Assembly (NCBI GenBank): GCA_902592655.1
Contig: CACJFE010000002.1
Coordinates: 1 to 64,000, forward strand
From: an uncultured Pelagibacteraceae bacterium
Lineage (GTDB): Bacteria; Pseudomonadota; Alphaproteobacteria; Pelagibacterales; Pelagibacteraceae
Direction: 5' to 3'
DNA length: 64,000 nucleotides
The notes below the pieces were generated by a model. The model saw only the letters and a list, made by a program, of their open reading frames with translations. It searched no databases and was not told where the DNA came from. The translations under genes and the position numbers were made by a program. Positions within the stretch are counted from its first letter, which is position 1, and every line of letters starts with the position of its first letter. Of this stretch, positions 1 to 10,061 are shown one piece after another.

Positions 1-1102
1 TAAGAGAGATATTTTATTAAAATCTTTAGGCTATGTTCAGGGTGTTGTTGAAAAAAAAAATACACTACCAATCCTATCTAATGTATTAATTGAACTTAAG
101 AATAAAAAACTCCAAATAGTCGCAACAGATCTAGATCTAATTTTTTATGATGAGATTGAAGAAGTAAAAGTTATCACAGAGGGAAGCACAACCACATCAG
201 CTGCAATTCTGTACGATATTTTAAGAAAGATTTCATCAAATTCAGAATTAAATTTTGAGTTAAAATCCGAAAATAAATTGAGTCTTAAAAGCGATAACTC
301 AGATTTTAATTTGCTTTGCCTACCAATTGATAATTTTCCAACTTTTGATAATAATTTTGAAAAAGAGGAATTTGAACTTAGTAATAAGAAGTTTTTAAAA
401 CTTTTAAATAAAACGAGGATAGCAATTTCAAATGATGATACTAGGCATTATCTTAATGGTATATTTATCCATTTAACCGAAGCTGGAGGGAAGAATTACC
501 TAACAGGTGTTGCTACAGATAGTCATAGATTGTCCTCTAGTAGTTTAGAAATTGATAGCCCAAGCAACTTTATATCCTTTATATTGCCAAAGAAAACCGT
601 TTTTCAACTATGTTCTTTACTATCTGAAAATGACGAAAGACTTAATATCCAGATTGGAGAAAATAAGATTAAATTTGCAGTAGGTAAGACCACACTAATT
701 TCAAAAGTGATTGATGGTAAATTTCCTGATTATAAAAAAGTAGTGCCTACCAATAATAATAAAGTTTTAACTGTATCAACTAAAGACTTCATTAATTCAA
801 TTGAGAGAGTGGCCAGTGTTTCTATAGATCGAAAAGAAGGTGTAAAGCTCAATATAAATAAAGACATCATGCATTTGTCAGTCACAAGCGCAAATTCCGG
901 AGATGGAAATGAAAAGATCAAAGCCGATTTTAACGCAGAAAATCTAACTATAAGTTTTAACTCAAAGTATTTAATCGATATAGCTAATGAAATTGAAGAT
1001 AGTAATTTAAAAATGAATTTGAAAGATCCTACATCACCGGTGCTTGTTCAAGATAATTCTGATAAAAATAGTTATTACGTAATAATGCCGATGAAAATCT
1101 AG
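1..1102 (+). CDS. dnaN: DNA polymerase III beta sliding clamp, 5' end outside window
   Basis: Sliding clamp that holds the replicative polymerase on DNA. The reading frame is open from base 2; the first visible residues (KRDILLKSLGYVQG) match clamp residues shortly after the start, so only roughly a dozen N-terminal residues are missing. The TLPILSNVLIE strand and ATDLDL motif of domain 1 are present, and the protein ends in YVIMPMKI, close to the family's usual MPMRL end. An internal ATG at 278 opens a long frame but is not the start, because the homology runs through it to the window edge. gyrB follows after 136 bases with no recF between them. Confidence is high for identity; the true start cannot be seen. 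Confidence 0.95.
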   Translation, partial: KRDILLKSLGYVQGVVEKKNTLPILSNVLIELKNKKLQIVATDLDLIFYDEIEEVKVITEGSTTTSAAILYDILRKISSNSELNFELKSENKLSLKSDNSDFNLLCLPIDNFPTFDNNFEKEEFELSNKKFLKLLNKTRIAISNDDTRHYLNGIFIHLTEAGGKNYLTGVATDSHRLSSSSLEIDSPSNFISFILPKKTVFQLCSLLSENDERLNIQIGENKIKFAVGKTTLISKVIDGKFPDYKKVVPTNNNKVLTVSTKDFINSIERVASVSIDRKEGVKLNINKDIMHLSVTSANSGDGNEKIKADFNAENLTISFNSKYLIDIANEIEDSNLKMNLKDPTSPVLVQDNSDKNSYYVIMPMKI

Positions 1103-1208
1103 CATATCATAAATTTAGAATTTTTTTTTATTTTAGCTTTAAAACCCTTGATATAGAATAATTCTAGCACGGTAAACCTAACCTTGATTTTCTATTAATA
1201 TTAAAAAA

Positions 1209-3296
<2,088 letters not shown>

Positions 3297-3301
3297 TTTT
3301 A

Positions 3302-4585
3302 ATGAACTTTTCTACTCTCTTTCGAACTAAAGAGAATTTAAGCCTAGACAAAAAAACACTTACGATCCTAAGATATATAGCCATTTTTGGCCAGTTTTTA
3401 GCGGTTAGCATTGTCTATTATTATTTAGGTTTGCCTTTTCCAATTATAGAGAGTTATCTAATAATCTTATTCGGCTTAGTTACAAATATATATCTTCAAA
3501 TTGGTATTAAATATAATCAACTTAAAGATTTTTATGCAGCGCCCTTTCTTTTATATGATTTAGTACAACTAAGCGCTTTACTTTATTTAACTGGAGGAAT
3601 TTTTAATCCTTTTTCTTTTCTATTAATAATTCCAGCCATAGTTTCATCAACATTTTTAAGCATGGGTACTACAATAATTCTAGGTTTAATAACATCATTA
3701 CTTTTGTTTATCATCTCATTTTTTTATTTACCTTTACCAGGTGAAAATATGAATTTATTACATTTTCCGGATTTTTATAAAATTGGAATTATCATTTCTA
3801 TTTTGATCGGTTTAGTATTTTTAAGTTATTTCGGAATCCGATTTGCTGGAGAAAAAAAGAAAACAGAAGAAGCTTTTAAAAAACTTCAAGAAGTGATTTA
3901 TAAAGAATACGAATTAGAGTCTTTAGGTGGCCAGGCAGCAGCAGCAGCACACTCACTTGGAACACCTCTAGCTACAATTAGTGTTGTAGCAAAAGAATTA
4001 AAAAAAGAAATTGGGAGCAATAGCGAACTTTCTAAAGATATAGATTTATTAATTAGCCAATCTAAAAGATGTAGTGAAATCCTAAAAAGAATTTCAAAAA
4101 AACAGATTGAAGAAGATAAATTTTTTAGCTCTACAAAATTAGAGGATTTACTAGAAGAAATTTTGAATTCTTTTAAAGAAACTTCCTCTAAAGAAATTAA
4201 TTTAGTATCTGACAATGATAAAAACAAGATTGATATTCAAAGGTCAGCAGAAATGATTTATGGCTTGAGAAATTTTATTGGTAATGCAATCAAATTCTCA
4301 AAAAGTAAAGTTAATATTTTTCTTACGAGCGATGATAAAGAAATTAAAGTCACAGTTAATGATGATGGACCAGGATTTCCTAAAGATATTATCGAGCAAT
4401 TAGGAGAACCTTATATAAAATCAAAATCTTTAGAATTAAATTCTAACTCAGGTTTAGGTCTTGGAACTTTCTTAGGTAAAACTTTATTAGAGAGACAAAA
4501 TGCTAAATTATTATTTAAAGATGACAAAAATTTAGGTGGTGCTTCTGTGGTAATTAGTTGGTCTCCTAAAAATATTGTACTATAA
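3302..4585 (+). CDS. regB: RegB/PrrB-type redox sensor histidine kinase
   Basis: Membrane sensor kinase of the alphaproteobacterial global redox system. The first 180 residues hold about six hydrophobic segments. Between them near residues 98-106 sits GGIFNPFSF, matching the GGxxNPF quinone-sensing motif of RegB. The phosphoacceptor is His217 in AAHSLGTPLATI, the RegB-specific H-box. The C-terminal ATPase has N (LRNFIGNAIKFS), G1 (DDGPGFP) and G2 (GLGLGTFLG) boxes. Length is normal for RegB. It follows gyrB by 5 bases, so is likely read from the gyrB promoter. Its partner regA lies about 4.3 kb away beyond a minus-strand operon, unlike Rhodobacter where the two are neighbours. Identity is well supported; the signal sensed here is inferred from the family. 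Confidence 0.9.
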   Translation: MNFSTLFRTKENLSLDKKTLTILRYIAIFGQFLAVSIVYYYLGLPFPIIESYLIILFGLVTNIYLQIGIKYNQLKDFYAAPFLLYDLVQLSALLYLTGGIFNPFSFLLIIPAIVSSTFLSMGTTIILGLITSLLLFIISFFYLPLPGENMNLLHFPDFYKIGIIISILIGLVFLSYFGIRFAGEKKKTEEAFKKLQEVIYKEYELESLGGQAAAAAHSLGTPLATISVVAKELKKEIGSNSELSKDIDLLISQSKRCSEILKRISKKQIEEDKFFSSTKLEDLLEEILNSFKETSSKEINLVSDNDKNKIDIQRSAEMIYGLRNFIGNAIKFSKSKVNIFLTSDDKEIKVTVNDDGPGFPKDIIEQLGEPYIKSKSLELNSNSGLGLGTFLGKTLLERQNAKLLFKDDKNLGGASVVISWSPKNIVL

Positions 4586-4594
4586 ATTCTAAAC

Positions 4595-5641
4595 TTATTT
4601 TGGTTCCTGTTGCGTTAAACAATGAATAGCTCCAAAACCCCAAATTAATTCAGAGCAATCTATTGGAATTATTTTTCTATTACTGAATTGCTTTTTAAAA
4701 ATTTTTATTACTATTTTATCTTTTGGATCGTTAAAAGTAGGTAATAAAACAAATTTATTTAGGATATAAAAGTTAAGATATGAGGCTGGAACTCTCACTT
4801 TATTTATGTAAGTAGCCTTAGGCATCGGAATTTTTTTTATTTTTAATCGTGAAGAGTTAACTTTAACCCTTTTTAAAATTTTAAAATTTTCGTCAAGATT
4901 TTTATAATTTTTATCTTTTTTATTATTTTCGTAAGCAATAAAGACCTTGTTAGAGGTTACAAATCTAGCAATATCATCAACATGTCCATGAGTGTCGTCT
5001 CCCTCAATCCCTTTATTTAGCCAAATAACTTTTTTAATTCCAAAAAATATTCGAAAGATTTTATTATAATCTTTCATTTTTAAGAAAGAATTTCTTTGTT
5101 GAATTTTACTTAATAAACATTCTTTAGTTGTAAGTAGTAAACCTTTTCCATTAACATCAATTGATCCACCTTCCAGCACTATTAACCTTTTTTTAAACCT
5201 AGGAGTTAAAATTTTTCCCTTATAATGATTTTTTATCCTCAAATTGACTTTGTCATCTGCTCTATAATTTCTATATTTAGCCCAACCATTGAATTTCCAA
5301 TTTAATAAAATATTTTTATTTTTTTTATTTTTGACAAAAATTGGCCCTGTATCTCTCATCCATACTCTGTCTGTTTTACAAATTATAAATTTTACATTGC
5401 GTATTTTTGTATTATTTTTCATAAGTAATTTTTTTATGAAATTCTTGGATTTAGAGTCTTTTATTAAAAGATTTACATTCTGAGACACAGTAATTTTAGA
5501 GACTATTTTGGCGAATACCTCAGGAATATTTCTAAATTTGTCTGGCCAGTCATTTTTATTATAAGGCCATCCTATAAGTGTAGATTGTTGCTTCTCCCAC
5601 TCAGCCGGCATTCTGAAATGAGAATTGGTTTTTTTAGGCAT
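4595..5641 (-). CDS. aguA: Agmatine deiminase
   Basis: Peptidylarginine-deiminase-fold enzyme converting agmatine to N-carbamoylputrescine and ammonia. Supporting motifs: MPAEWEKQQSTLIGWP at the start, DRVWMRDTGPIFV, LEGGSIDVNG, GDDTHGHVDDIARF, and the catalytic cysteine at residue 341 in GAIHCLTQQEP. Length 348 is typical. The last gene of a four-gene minus-strand polyamine block; its start overlaps the end of aguB by 8 bases, so the two are probably translationally coupled. The middle of the protein is unusually lysine- and asparagine-rich, in keeping with the base composition. Confidence is high because both active-site regions and the partner gene agree. Confidence 0.93.
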   Translation of the reverse strand: MPKKTNSHFRMPAEWEKQQSTLIGWPYNKNDWPDKFRNIPEVFAKIVSKITVSQNVNLLIKDSKSKNFIKKLLMKNNTKIRNVKFIICKTDRVWMRDTGPIFVKNKKNKNILLNWKFNGWAKYRNYRADDKVNLRIKNHYKGKILTPRFKKRLIVLEGGSIDVNGKGLLLTTKECLLSKIQQRNSFLKMKDYNKIFRIFFGIKKVIWLNKGIEGDDTHGHVDDIARFVTSNKVFIAYENNKKDKNYKNLDENFKILKRVKVNSSRLKIKKIPMPKATYINKVRVPASYLNFYILNKFVLLPTFNDPKDKIVIKIFKKQFSNRKIIPIDCSELIWGFGAIHCLTQQEPK

Positions 5642-6509
5642 CTCTAGGATTTTTGAGTAGTCCTTTGTAATAATCTATTCTTCTATCCCTAAAGAAAGGC
5701 CAATGTTGCCTAGAATTTTCTACTTTTTTAAAATCAATTTCACAAATTAAAATACTCTCTTTTAAATTAGCTTTTTTAACAACGTCACCACTTGGGTCAA
5801 ATATTACGCTATTTCCCCAGAATTCTATTTTTTTATTGCCTTGCTTTTCAGTCCCAACTCTATTTATTGCAGCAACATAAATACCGTTAGCTATTGCGTG
5901 AGATCTCTGAATCGAAAGCCATGAGTTGAGTTGAGACTTACCAAATTTACTTTTTTCCTTTGGATGCCACCCTATTGCAGTTGGATAAAAAATAATCTCT
6001 GCTCCTTTAAGCGCAGTTAATCTCGCTGCCTCAGGAAACCATTGATCCCAGCAAATCAAAGTCCCTAAATTTCCTTTTGAAGTTTTAAAAGATTTGAAAC
6101 CCAAATCTCCTGGAGCAAAATAAAACTTCTCATAAAATTGTGGATCGTCAGGAATATGCATTTTTCTATATTTTCCTAAAAGTTTACCTTTTTCGTTAAT
6201 TACAATGCTACTATTATGATAAAGCCCAGAAGTTTTCTTCTCAAATAGTGAAAGTATTAAAATTATTTTGAGTTTTTTAGCAAGCTCAGAAAATAAATTA
6301 CTGCTAGGTCCTGGTATTTTCTCAGCGAAATTGAAGTTTTTATGACTTTCAATTTGACAGAAATATTTTGTCAAAAATAATTCTGGTAAACAAATAATCT
6401 TTGCACCTTTTTTTGCTGCAGCATTAATTTTATTGATAGCACTATTAATATTCTTTTTTGGCTCAGACGACATTTTCATCTGAATTAATGCTATCTTTGT
6501 TTTACTCAT
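5634..6509 (-). CDS. aguB: N-carbamoylputrescine amidohydrolase
   Basis: Nitrilase-superfamily enzyme that hydrolyses N-carbamoylputrescine to putrescine, CO2 and ammonia, the step after AguA. The Glu-Lys-Cys catalytic triad is visible: Glu43 in CLPELFLT, Lys116 in YRKMHIPDD, and Cys153 in LICWDQWFPEAAR. The C-terminal RRIDYYKGL stretch also fits AguB. Length 291 is normal. It lies between the deoxyhypusine-synthase-like gene (6 bases upstream) and aguA (overlapping). Together aguB and aguA form the agmatine route to putrescine; no arginine decarboxylase of the SpeA type is in this window. Confidence 0.93.
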   Translation of the reverse strand: MSKTKIALIQMKMSSEPKKNINSAINKINAAAKKGAKIICLPELFLTKYFCQIESHKNFNFAEKIPGPSSNLFSELAKKLKIILILSLFEKKTSGLYHNSSIVINEKGKLLGKYRKMHIPDDPQFYEKFYFAPGDLGFKSFKTSKGNLGTLICWDQWFPEAARLTALKGAEIIFYPTAIGWHPKEKSKFGKSQLNSWLSIQRSHAIANGIYVAAINRVGTEKQGNKKIEFWGNSVIFDPSGDVVKKANLKESILICEIDFKKVENSRQHWPFFRDRRIDYYKGLLKNPRDA

Positions 6510-6515
6510 TATATT

Positions 6516-7562
6516 TTAATTGAATAAATTTTGAAAATTTCTTTTTTGTCTTGCTTGCCAATGTTTACGATGATAGGCATCGCTTGCTATTAATGGCAAT
6601 ACACTTGTAGCTTCAGCAAACACCATTTGCTCCTTTGTTACGTCCACTTTACCCCACGAACTTGCTTCTTTTAAAGTAGAACTACTACAAGCTCCATCTC
6701 TCGTATCTGCCACAGTTATTTGAATAGCATATTTATGCATATCTACCTTTTTACCTAACAACTCTGCACAAACCACTGTATCCTGAACAAAATTTTTAGG
6801 CACGCCGCCTCCAACCATTAATAATCCTGATTGTTTTGATTTGAGTTTAATTTCAGTTAATTCTCTAAACTCTCTAATAGAGTCTATAGTTATATGACTT
6901 TTAGGATTTTGTTCTTGATGCATGACAAGCCCAAATCCTGCTGAACTATCAGTAAAAGCTGGGCAAAAAATTGGGACATTGTTATCATAAGCTGATTCTA
7001 TTAATGATCCTTTCTTTTTTGAATTTTTTTTTAAATATTTTCCAAGTTCTTTTATAAACTCTCTTGATGTATACGGCTTTGGCTTAAGTGAATTAGCAAT
7101 ATCACAAATAGTCTTGTCACACGCTTGTAGTTCCTCTTCATCAATGTATGTGTCATATATCCTATCAATATAATTATTTCTTAACTCAGTATCATCTTGA
7201 AATTGAGAGCCTTGATAATGTTTAAATCCTAGTGCCTCAAAAAAATCCATATCTATTATAGAGGCACCTGTTGCTACTATAGCATCGATCATATTATATT
7301 TTACCAAATCGGTGTACAGATCCATGCATCCACCTGCTGAAGTTGAACCTGCTAGGGTCAAAAAAATTGAACAATCCTTATCTGCAAGCATCTCATTATA
7401 AATACCTGCTGCTCTAGCTGTGTCTCTAGATGTAAAAGACATTTTGCTCATTCCCTCAATAATTTTGCGAGCGTCAAAAGATTTTATGTCGATATGTTCA
7501 ACAGGAGAATTGAGCAGAGATTTTTTATTATGTCCAATATTTGGACTATTTTTTTTATTCAT
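6516..7562 (-). CDS. Deoxyhypusine synthase-like (probable homospermidine synthase)
   Basis: Member of the deoxyhypusine synthase family, NAD-dependent enzymes that transfer the aminobutyl group of spermidine or putrescine. Bacteria lack hypusinated eIF5A, and characterised bacterial members make homospermidine or related polyamines, so that role is inferred. Visible: a glycine-rich nucleotide-binding region (TLAGSTSAGGCMDLYTD), PIFCPAFTDSSAGFG, LMVGGGVPKNF, and ASSWGKVD with Lys305 at the position of the catalytic lysine of the eukaryotic enzyme. Length 348. Its ATG shares one base with the TAA of the upstream decarboxylase (TAATG), a sign of coupled translation. The exact product cannot be read from sequence. 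Confidence 0.85.
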   Translation of the reverse strand: MNKKNSPNIGHNKKSLLNSPVEHIDIKSFDARKIIEGMSKMSFTSRDTARAAGIYNEMLADKDCSIFLTLAGSTSAGGCMDLYTDLVKYNMIDAIVATGASIIDMDFFEALGFKHYQGSQFQDDTELRNNYIDRIYDTYIDEEELQACDKTICDIANSLKPKPYTSREFIKELGKYLKKNSKKKGSLIESAYDNNVPIFCPAFTDSSAGFGLVMHQEQNPKSHITIDSIREFRELTEIKLKSKQSGLLMVGGGVPKNFVQDTVVCAELLGKKVDMHKYAIQITVADTRDGACSSSTLKEASSWGKVDVTKEQMVFAEATSVLPLIASDAYHRKHWQARQKRNFQNLFN

Positions 7563-8743
7563 TAAGCTACTAAAGAACCAACCTTATCATCTGAACTATC
7601 GTACATAGATATAATCGGTTTGTCACTTAATTCATGAATTTCATTTGAATAAAAACCATTAAAGTTTGTTCTGAAGGTAAGACTGTAAGCTCCTAATTGT
7701 CCCAATTCTATATAATCACCTTCTTTAATATTGTTAGGTAATATAAATGGTCCTTTCATATAATCTAAGCCATCGCAAGTGGGTCCAAAAAAACTGAATG
7801 CAGTTAGTTTTTTAGACTGAGTTCTACCATCTGTAATCATTTTTGACGGTAAAACGAAATTTGGTCCACCTGCATCAAATAAAGATCCGTAAGTTCCATC
7901 ATTAATATAAAGATTATTTTTTTTTCTTAAAATAACTTTAACAATAGTCGAACCACTTTCAGCAACAAGTGCTCTACCTGGTTCACATATAATGTCAGGC
8001 AACTTACTTAGTTTTAAACTATTAAGTTCCTTTTTAATTTCATTCATATAGTTAATTAAAGGTTCAGGATTTAAATCTGGATAAATTGATGGAAAGCCTC
8101 CACCAACATTAATTGTATTTGGAACTATTTTTGTTTTTTTTATAATATTCCCAATTTCTCGAATTCCATTCGAATAAGAAATCTTATGCATACATTGAGA
8201 GCCAACATGAAAACTTATTCCAAGTCTCTTAGAATTGTCTTTACTCAATCTTACTAACCCTAAAGCTTCAGAGGGAAGAGCGCCAAATTTTCTTGAAAGA
8301 TCTATTTCTGCATGTTCATTTGAAATCGCAATTCTAACAAATAACTCTAAATCTTTTGCTTGATTAGTTGCGTCTAAAATTTTTCTTAGTTCATCTTTAC
8401 TATCTAAAGAAAAACTTTTAACTCCGTAATCAAAATAAGCAGATGATATACTTTCTTTACTTTTAATCGTATGCATGAAATGTAATTTCGCTTCTGGTTT
8501 TATTTTCTTGATAAGTTTTATTTCATTTAGAGATGCAACATCGAATTCATTGATGCCATTATTAATTATTTGTTTGATAATTTTTTCGTTAGGATTTGTT
8601 TTTACTGCGTAAAGAATTTTACCGGGAAAATTTTCTTTAAAAAATTTTACGGATTTTTTAATCTCGTTAAGCCGTATACAATATACGGGATTATCTGGTT
8701 TTAATGAGTTAACTAATTCGTTAACTGTTTTAAATTTTCCCAT
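7562..8743 (-). CDS. PLP-dependent ornithine/lysine decarboxylase, alanine-racemase fold
   Basis: Group IV (fold type III) basic amino acid decarboxylase that makes putrescine or cadaverine. Lys48 in AVKTNPNEK is the PLP lysine; HVGSQ, GGGFPSIYP, CEPGRALVAESG and FFGPTCDGLD (catalytic Cys323) follow in order. I start it at the ATG at 8743 (393 residues); the frame extends upstream to a TTG at 8773 but those ten residues do not look like the family. First gene of the polyamine block, reading away from regA. Substrate is uncertain: ornithine or lysine is usual, but the neighbouring agmatine genes would also suit arginine. Confidence 0.88.
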   Translation of the reverse strand: MGKFKTVNELVNSLKPDNPVYCIRLNEIKKSVKFFKENFPGKILYAVKTNPNEKIIKQIINNGINEFDVASLNEIKLIKKIKPEAKLHFMHTIKSKESISSAYFDYGVKSFSLDSKDELRKILDATNQAKDLELFVRIAISNEHAEIDLSRKFGALPSEALGLVRLSKDNSKRLGISFHVGSQCMHKISYSNGIREIGNIIKKTKIVPNTINVGGGFPSIYPDLNPEPLINYMNEIKKELNSLKLSKLPDIICEPGRALVAESGSTIVKVILRKKNNLYINDGTYGSLFDAGGPNFVLPSKMITDGRTQSKKLTAFSFFGPTCDGLDYMKGPFILPNNIKEGDYIELGQLGAYSLTFRTNFNGFYSNEIHELSDKPIISMYDSSDDKVGSLVA

Positions 8744-8800
8744 TGCATGTGTCCCTCGCGTTAATTTACACAAAGATTTTTTAAAAAATTTAATAAAAAA

Positions 8801-8827
8801 AACCTTATTTATTTTGCATTTAAGGTT
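8801..8827. repeat. Inverted repeat between polyamine operon and regA
   Basis: AACCTTA at 8801-8807 and its exact complement TAAGGTT at 8821-8827, 13 bases apart, lie in the 151-base divergent region between the decarboxylase and regA. A smaller CTTTA-TG-TAAAG palindrome follows at 8835-8846. The position suits an operator for either promoter, but neither matches the GCGnC...GnCGC type of site known for RegA. The rest of this region is A/T-rich with no clear consensus promoter. Confidence 0.35.
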
Positions 8828-8894
8828 ATTTTGACTTTATGTAAAGATAAAAAGGACATTTTTGTCGTGTTGTAATCTTGTCAACAGTGCCTAT

Positions 8895-9476
8895 ATGTTA
8901 GTCATGAGATCAATTAAAAACGCTCCAGAGCAGCTAAAATTAGCGGACTTTGCTGATAAATCGCTACTTATACTTGACGACGATGATCCACTAAGAGGCA
9001 GGCTTGCTAGAGCCATGGAAAAGAAAGGGTTCGTTGTGAAAGAGGCTAAAACTGTAGCAGAGGGTCTAAATGTTGCTAGAACGGCCCCAACAGCCTTTGC
9101 CGTCGTAGACCTAAGACTAGAAGATGGCAATGGTTTAGATGTAGTTAAAGAATTATCTAAACATAAAAAAGATAGTAGAATAGTGATGTTAACCGGATAC
9201 GGGAATCTACCCACGGCTGTAGCAGCTGTAAAAGTTGGAGCAATAGACTACATTGCAAAACCTGTCGATGCAGATGATGTGGAGGCTGCTTTGTTAGCGT
9301 CTCCTGAGTCCAAAGCAAAGCCCCCAGAAAATCCAATGTCAGCTGATAGAGTAAAATGGGAGCATATACATCGTGTATTTGAATTATGCAATAGAAACGT
9401 TTCAGAAACCGCAAGAAGACTTAAAATGCATAGAAGAACATTGCAAAGAATTCTTTCTAAAAGATCTCCAAGATAA
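8895..9476 (+). CDS. regA: RegA/PrrA/ActR-type response regulator
   Basis: DNA-binding partner of RegB. The receiver domain (LLILDDDDPLRGRL, phosphoacceptor Asp72 in VVDLRLEDGNG, MLTGYGNLPTAV, YIAKPVDADDV) is followed by a proline-containing linker and a Fis-type helix-turn-helix (NVSETARRLKMHRRTLQRIL). The last part is almost invariant in alphaproteobacteria. The ATG at 8895 is chosen (193 residues); ATG 8904 is as likely. A TTG at 8862 has an AAGGA five bases upstream but would add MSCCNLVNSAY, unlike RegA. The gene is transcribed away from the polyamine operon and ends 3 bases before convergent bioY. Confidence 0.92.
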   Translation: MLVMRSIKNAPEQLKLADFADKSLLILDDDDPLRGRLARAMEKKGFVVKEAKTVAEGLNVARTAPTAFAVVDLRLEDGNGLDVVKELSKHKKDSRIVMLTGYGNLPTAVAAVKVGAIDYIAKPVDADDVEAALLASPESKAKPPENPMSADRVKWEHIHRVFELCNRNVSETARRLKMHRRTLQRILSKRSPR

Positions 9477-9478
9477 TA

Positions 9479-10030
9479 TTAAATAATTTTTTTAAATTTC
9501 TTAATTTGATTAGCTGTTAAAGTTATTAATAGTATTTTGAATAGTTCGGCGAATAAAAAAGGTTGTGCTCCTAATTGAAAAATTGGTTTTTCCCAACCAA
9601 TTAAACTCCCTAACCAAATTAGACCAAAAATATAAATAAAACTTGTTGCGAATATTAACTTAAAAAAAGTTCGTACTAGGCTACCGTCATAATTAAATTT
9701 CCCAGCTAAATAAACTGTTACTATAAAACCGATTAAGTAACCCATCGTAGGTCCAGTAAAATATACTACTCCTAATCCTTTTTCAGGAGTTCCGGAAAAA
9801 ACAGGTAATCCCATAAGACCTTCAAACAGATACAAAGAGACTGTAGCAACCCCAAGTTTCCAACCAAAGGCTATTCCAATAAATAAAACTACGAATGTTT
9901 GCATTGTCATCGGCACAGGATAAAAAGGAATTTTAATTTTAGAAGAAATAGCTAAGAGAACGGAACCAATTAATAAGATAAATAGATATTTTATAAATTT
10001 TGTATTTTTAAAACTTCTTACAACTTCCAT
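9479..10030 (-). CDS. bioY: BioY-family biotin transporter S component
   Basis: Membrane substrate-binding subunit for biotin uptake. About six hydrophobic segments fill its 183 residues. Family motifs are present: FYPVPMTMQTFVVLFIG near residue 35, LFEGLMGLPVFSG near 70, and VYFTGPTMGYLIGF near 90. No BioM/BioN energy-coupling genes are next to it, so it either works alone, as reported for some BioY proteins, or uses a shared ECF module elsewhere. Biotin auxotrophy is plausible for this kind of cell but cannot be shown here. Converges with regA. Confidence 0.88.
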   Translation of the reverse strand: MEVVRSFKNTKFIKYLFILLIGSVLLAISSKIKIPFYPVPMTMQTFVVLFIGIAFGWKLGVATVSLYLFEGLMGLPVFSGTPEKGLGVVYFTGPTMGYLIGFIVTVYLAGKFNYDGSLVRTFFKLIFATSFIYIFGLIWLGSLIGWEKPIFQLGAQPFLFAELFKILLITLTANQIKKFKKII

Positions 10031-10061
10031 AAGTTTAATTTATCTTTTTTTTTAGTAAAAT

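Noticed and set aside
278-280. ATG at 278 as the dnaN start
   Set aside because: Beta-clamp homology continues upstream without interruption to the window edge.
8862-8894. TTG start for regA at 8862
   Set aside because: It would add eleven residues unlike RegA, despite an AAGGA at a workable distance; the ATGs at 8895 and 8904 fit the family.
9157-9414. Leucine-rich minus-strand frame inside regA
   Set aside because: It is the shadow of the conserved RegA coding strand and has no family features.
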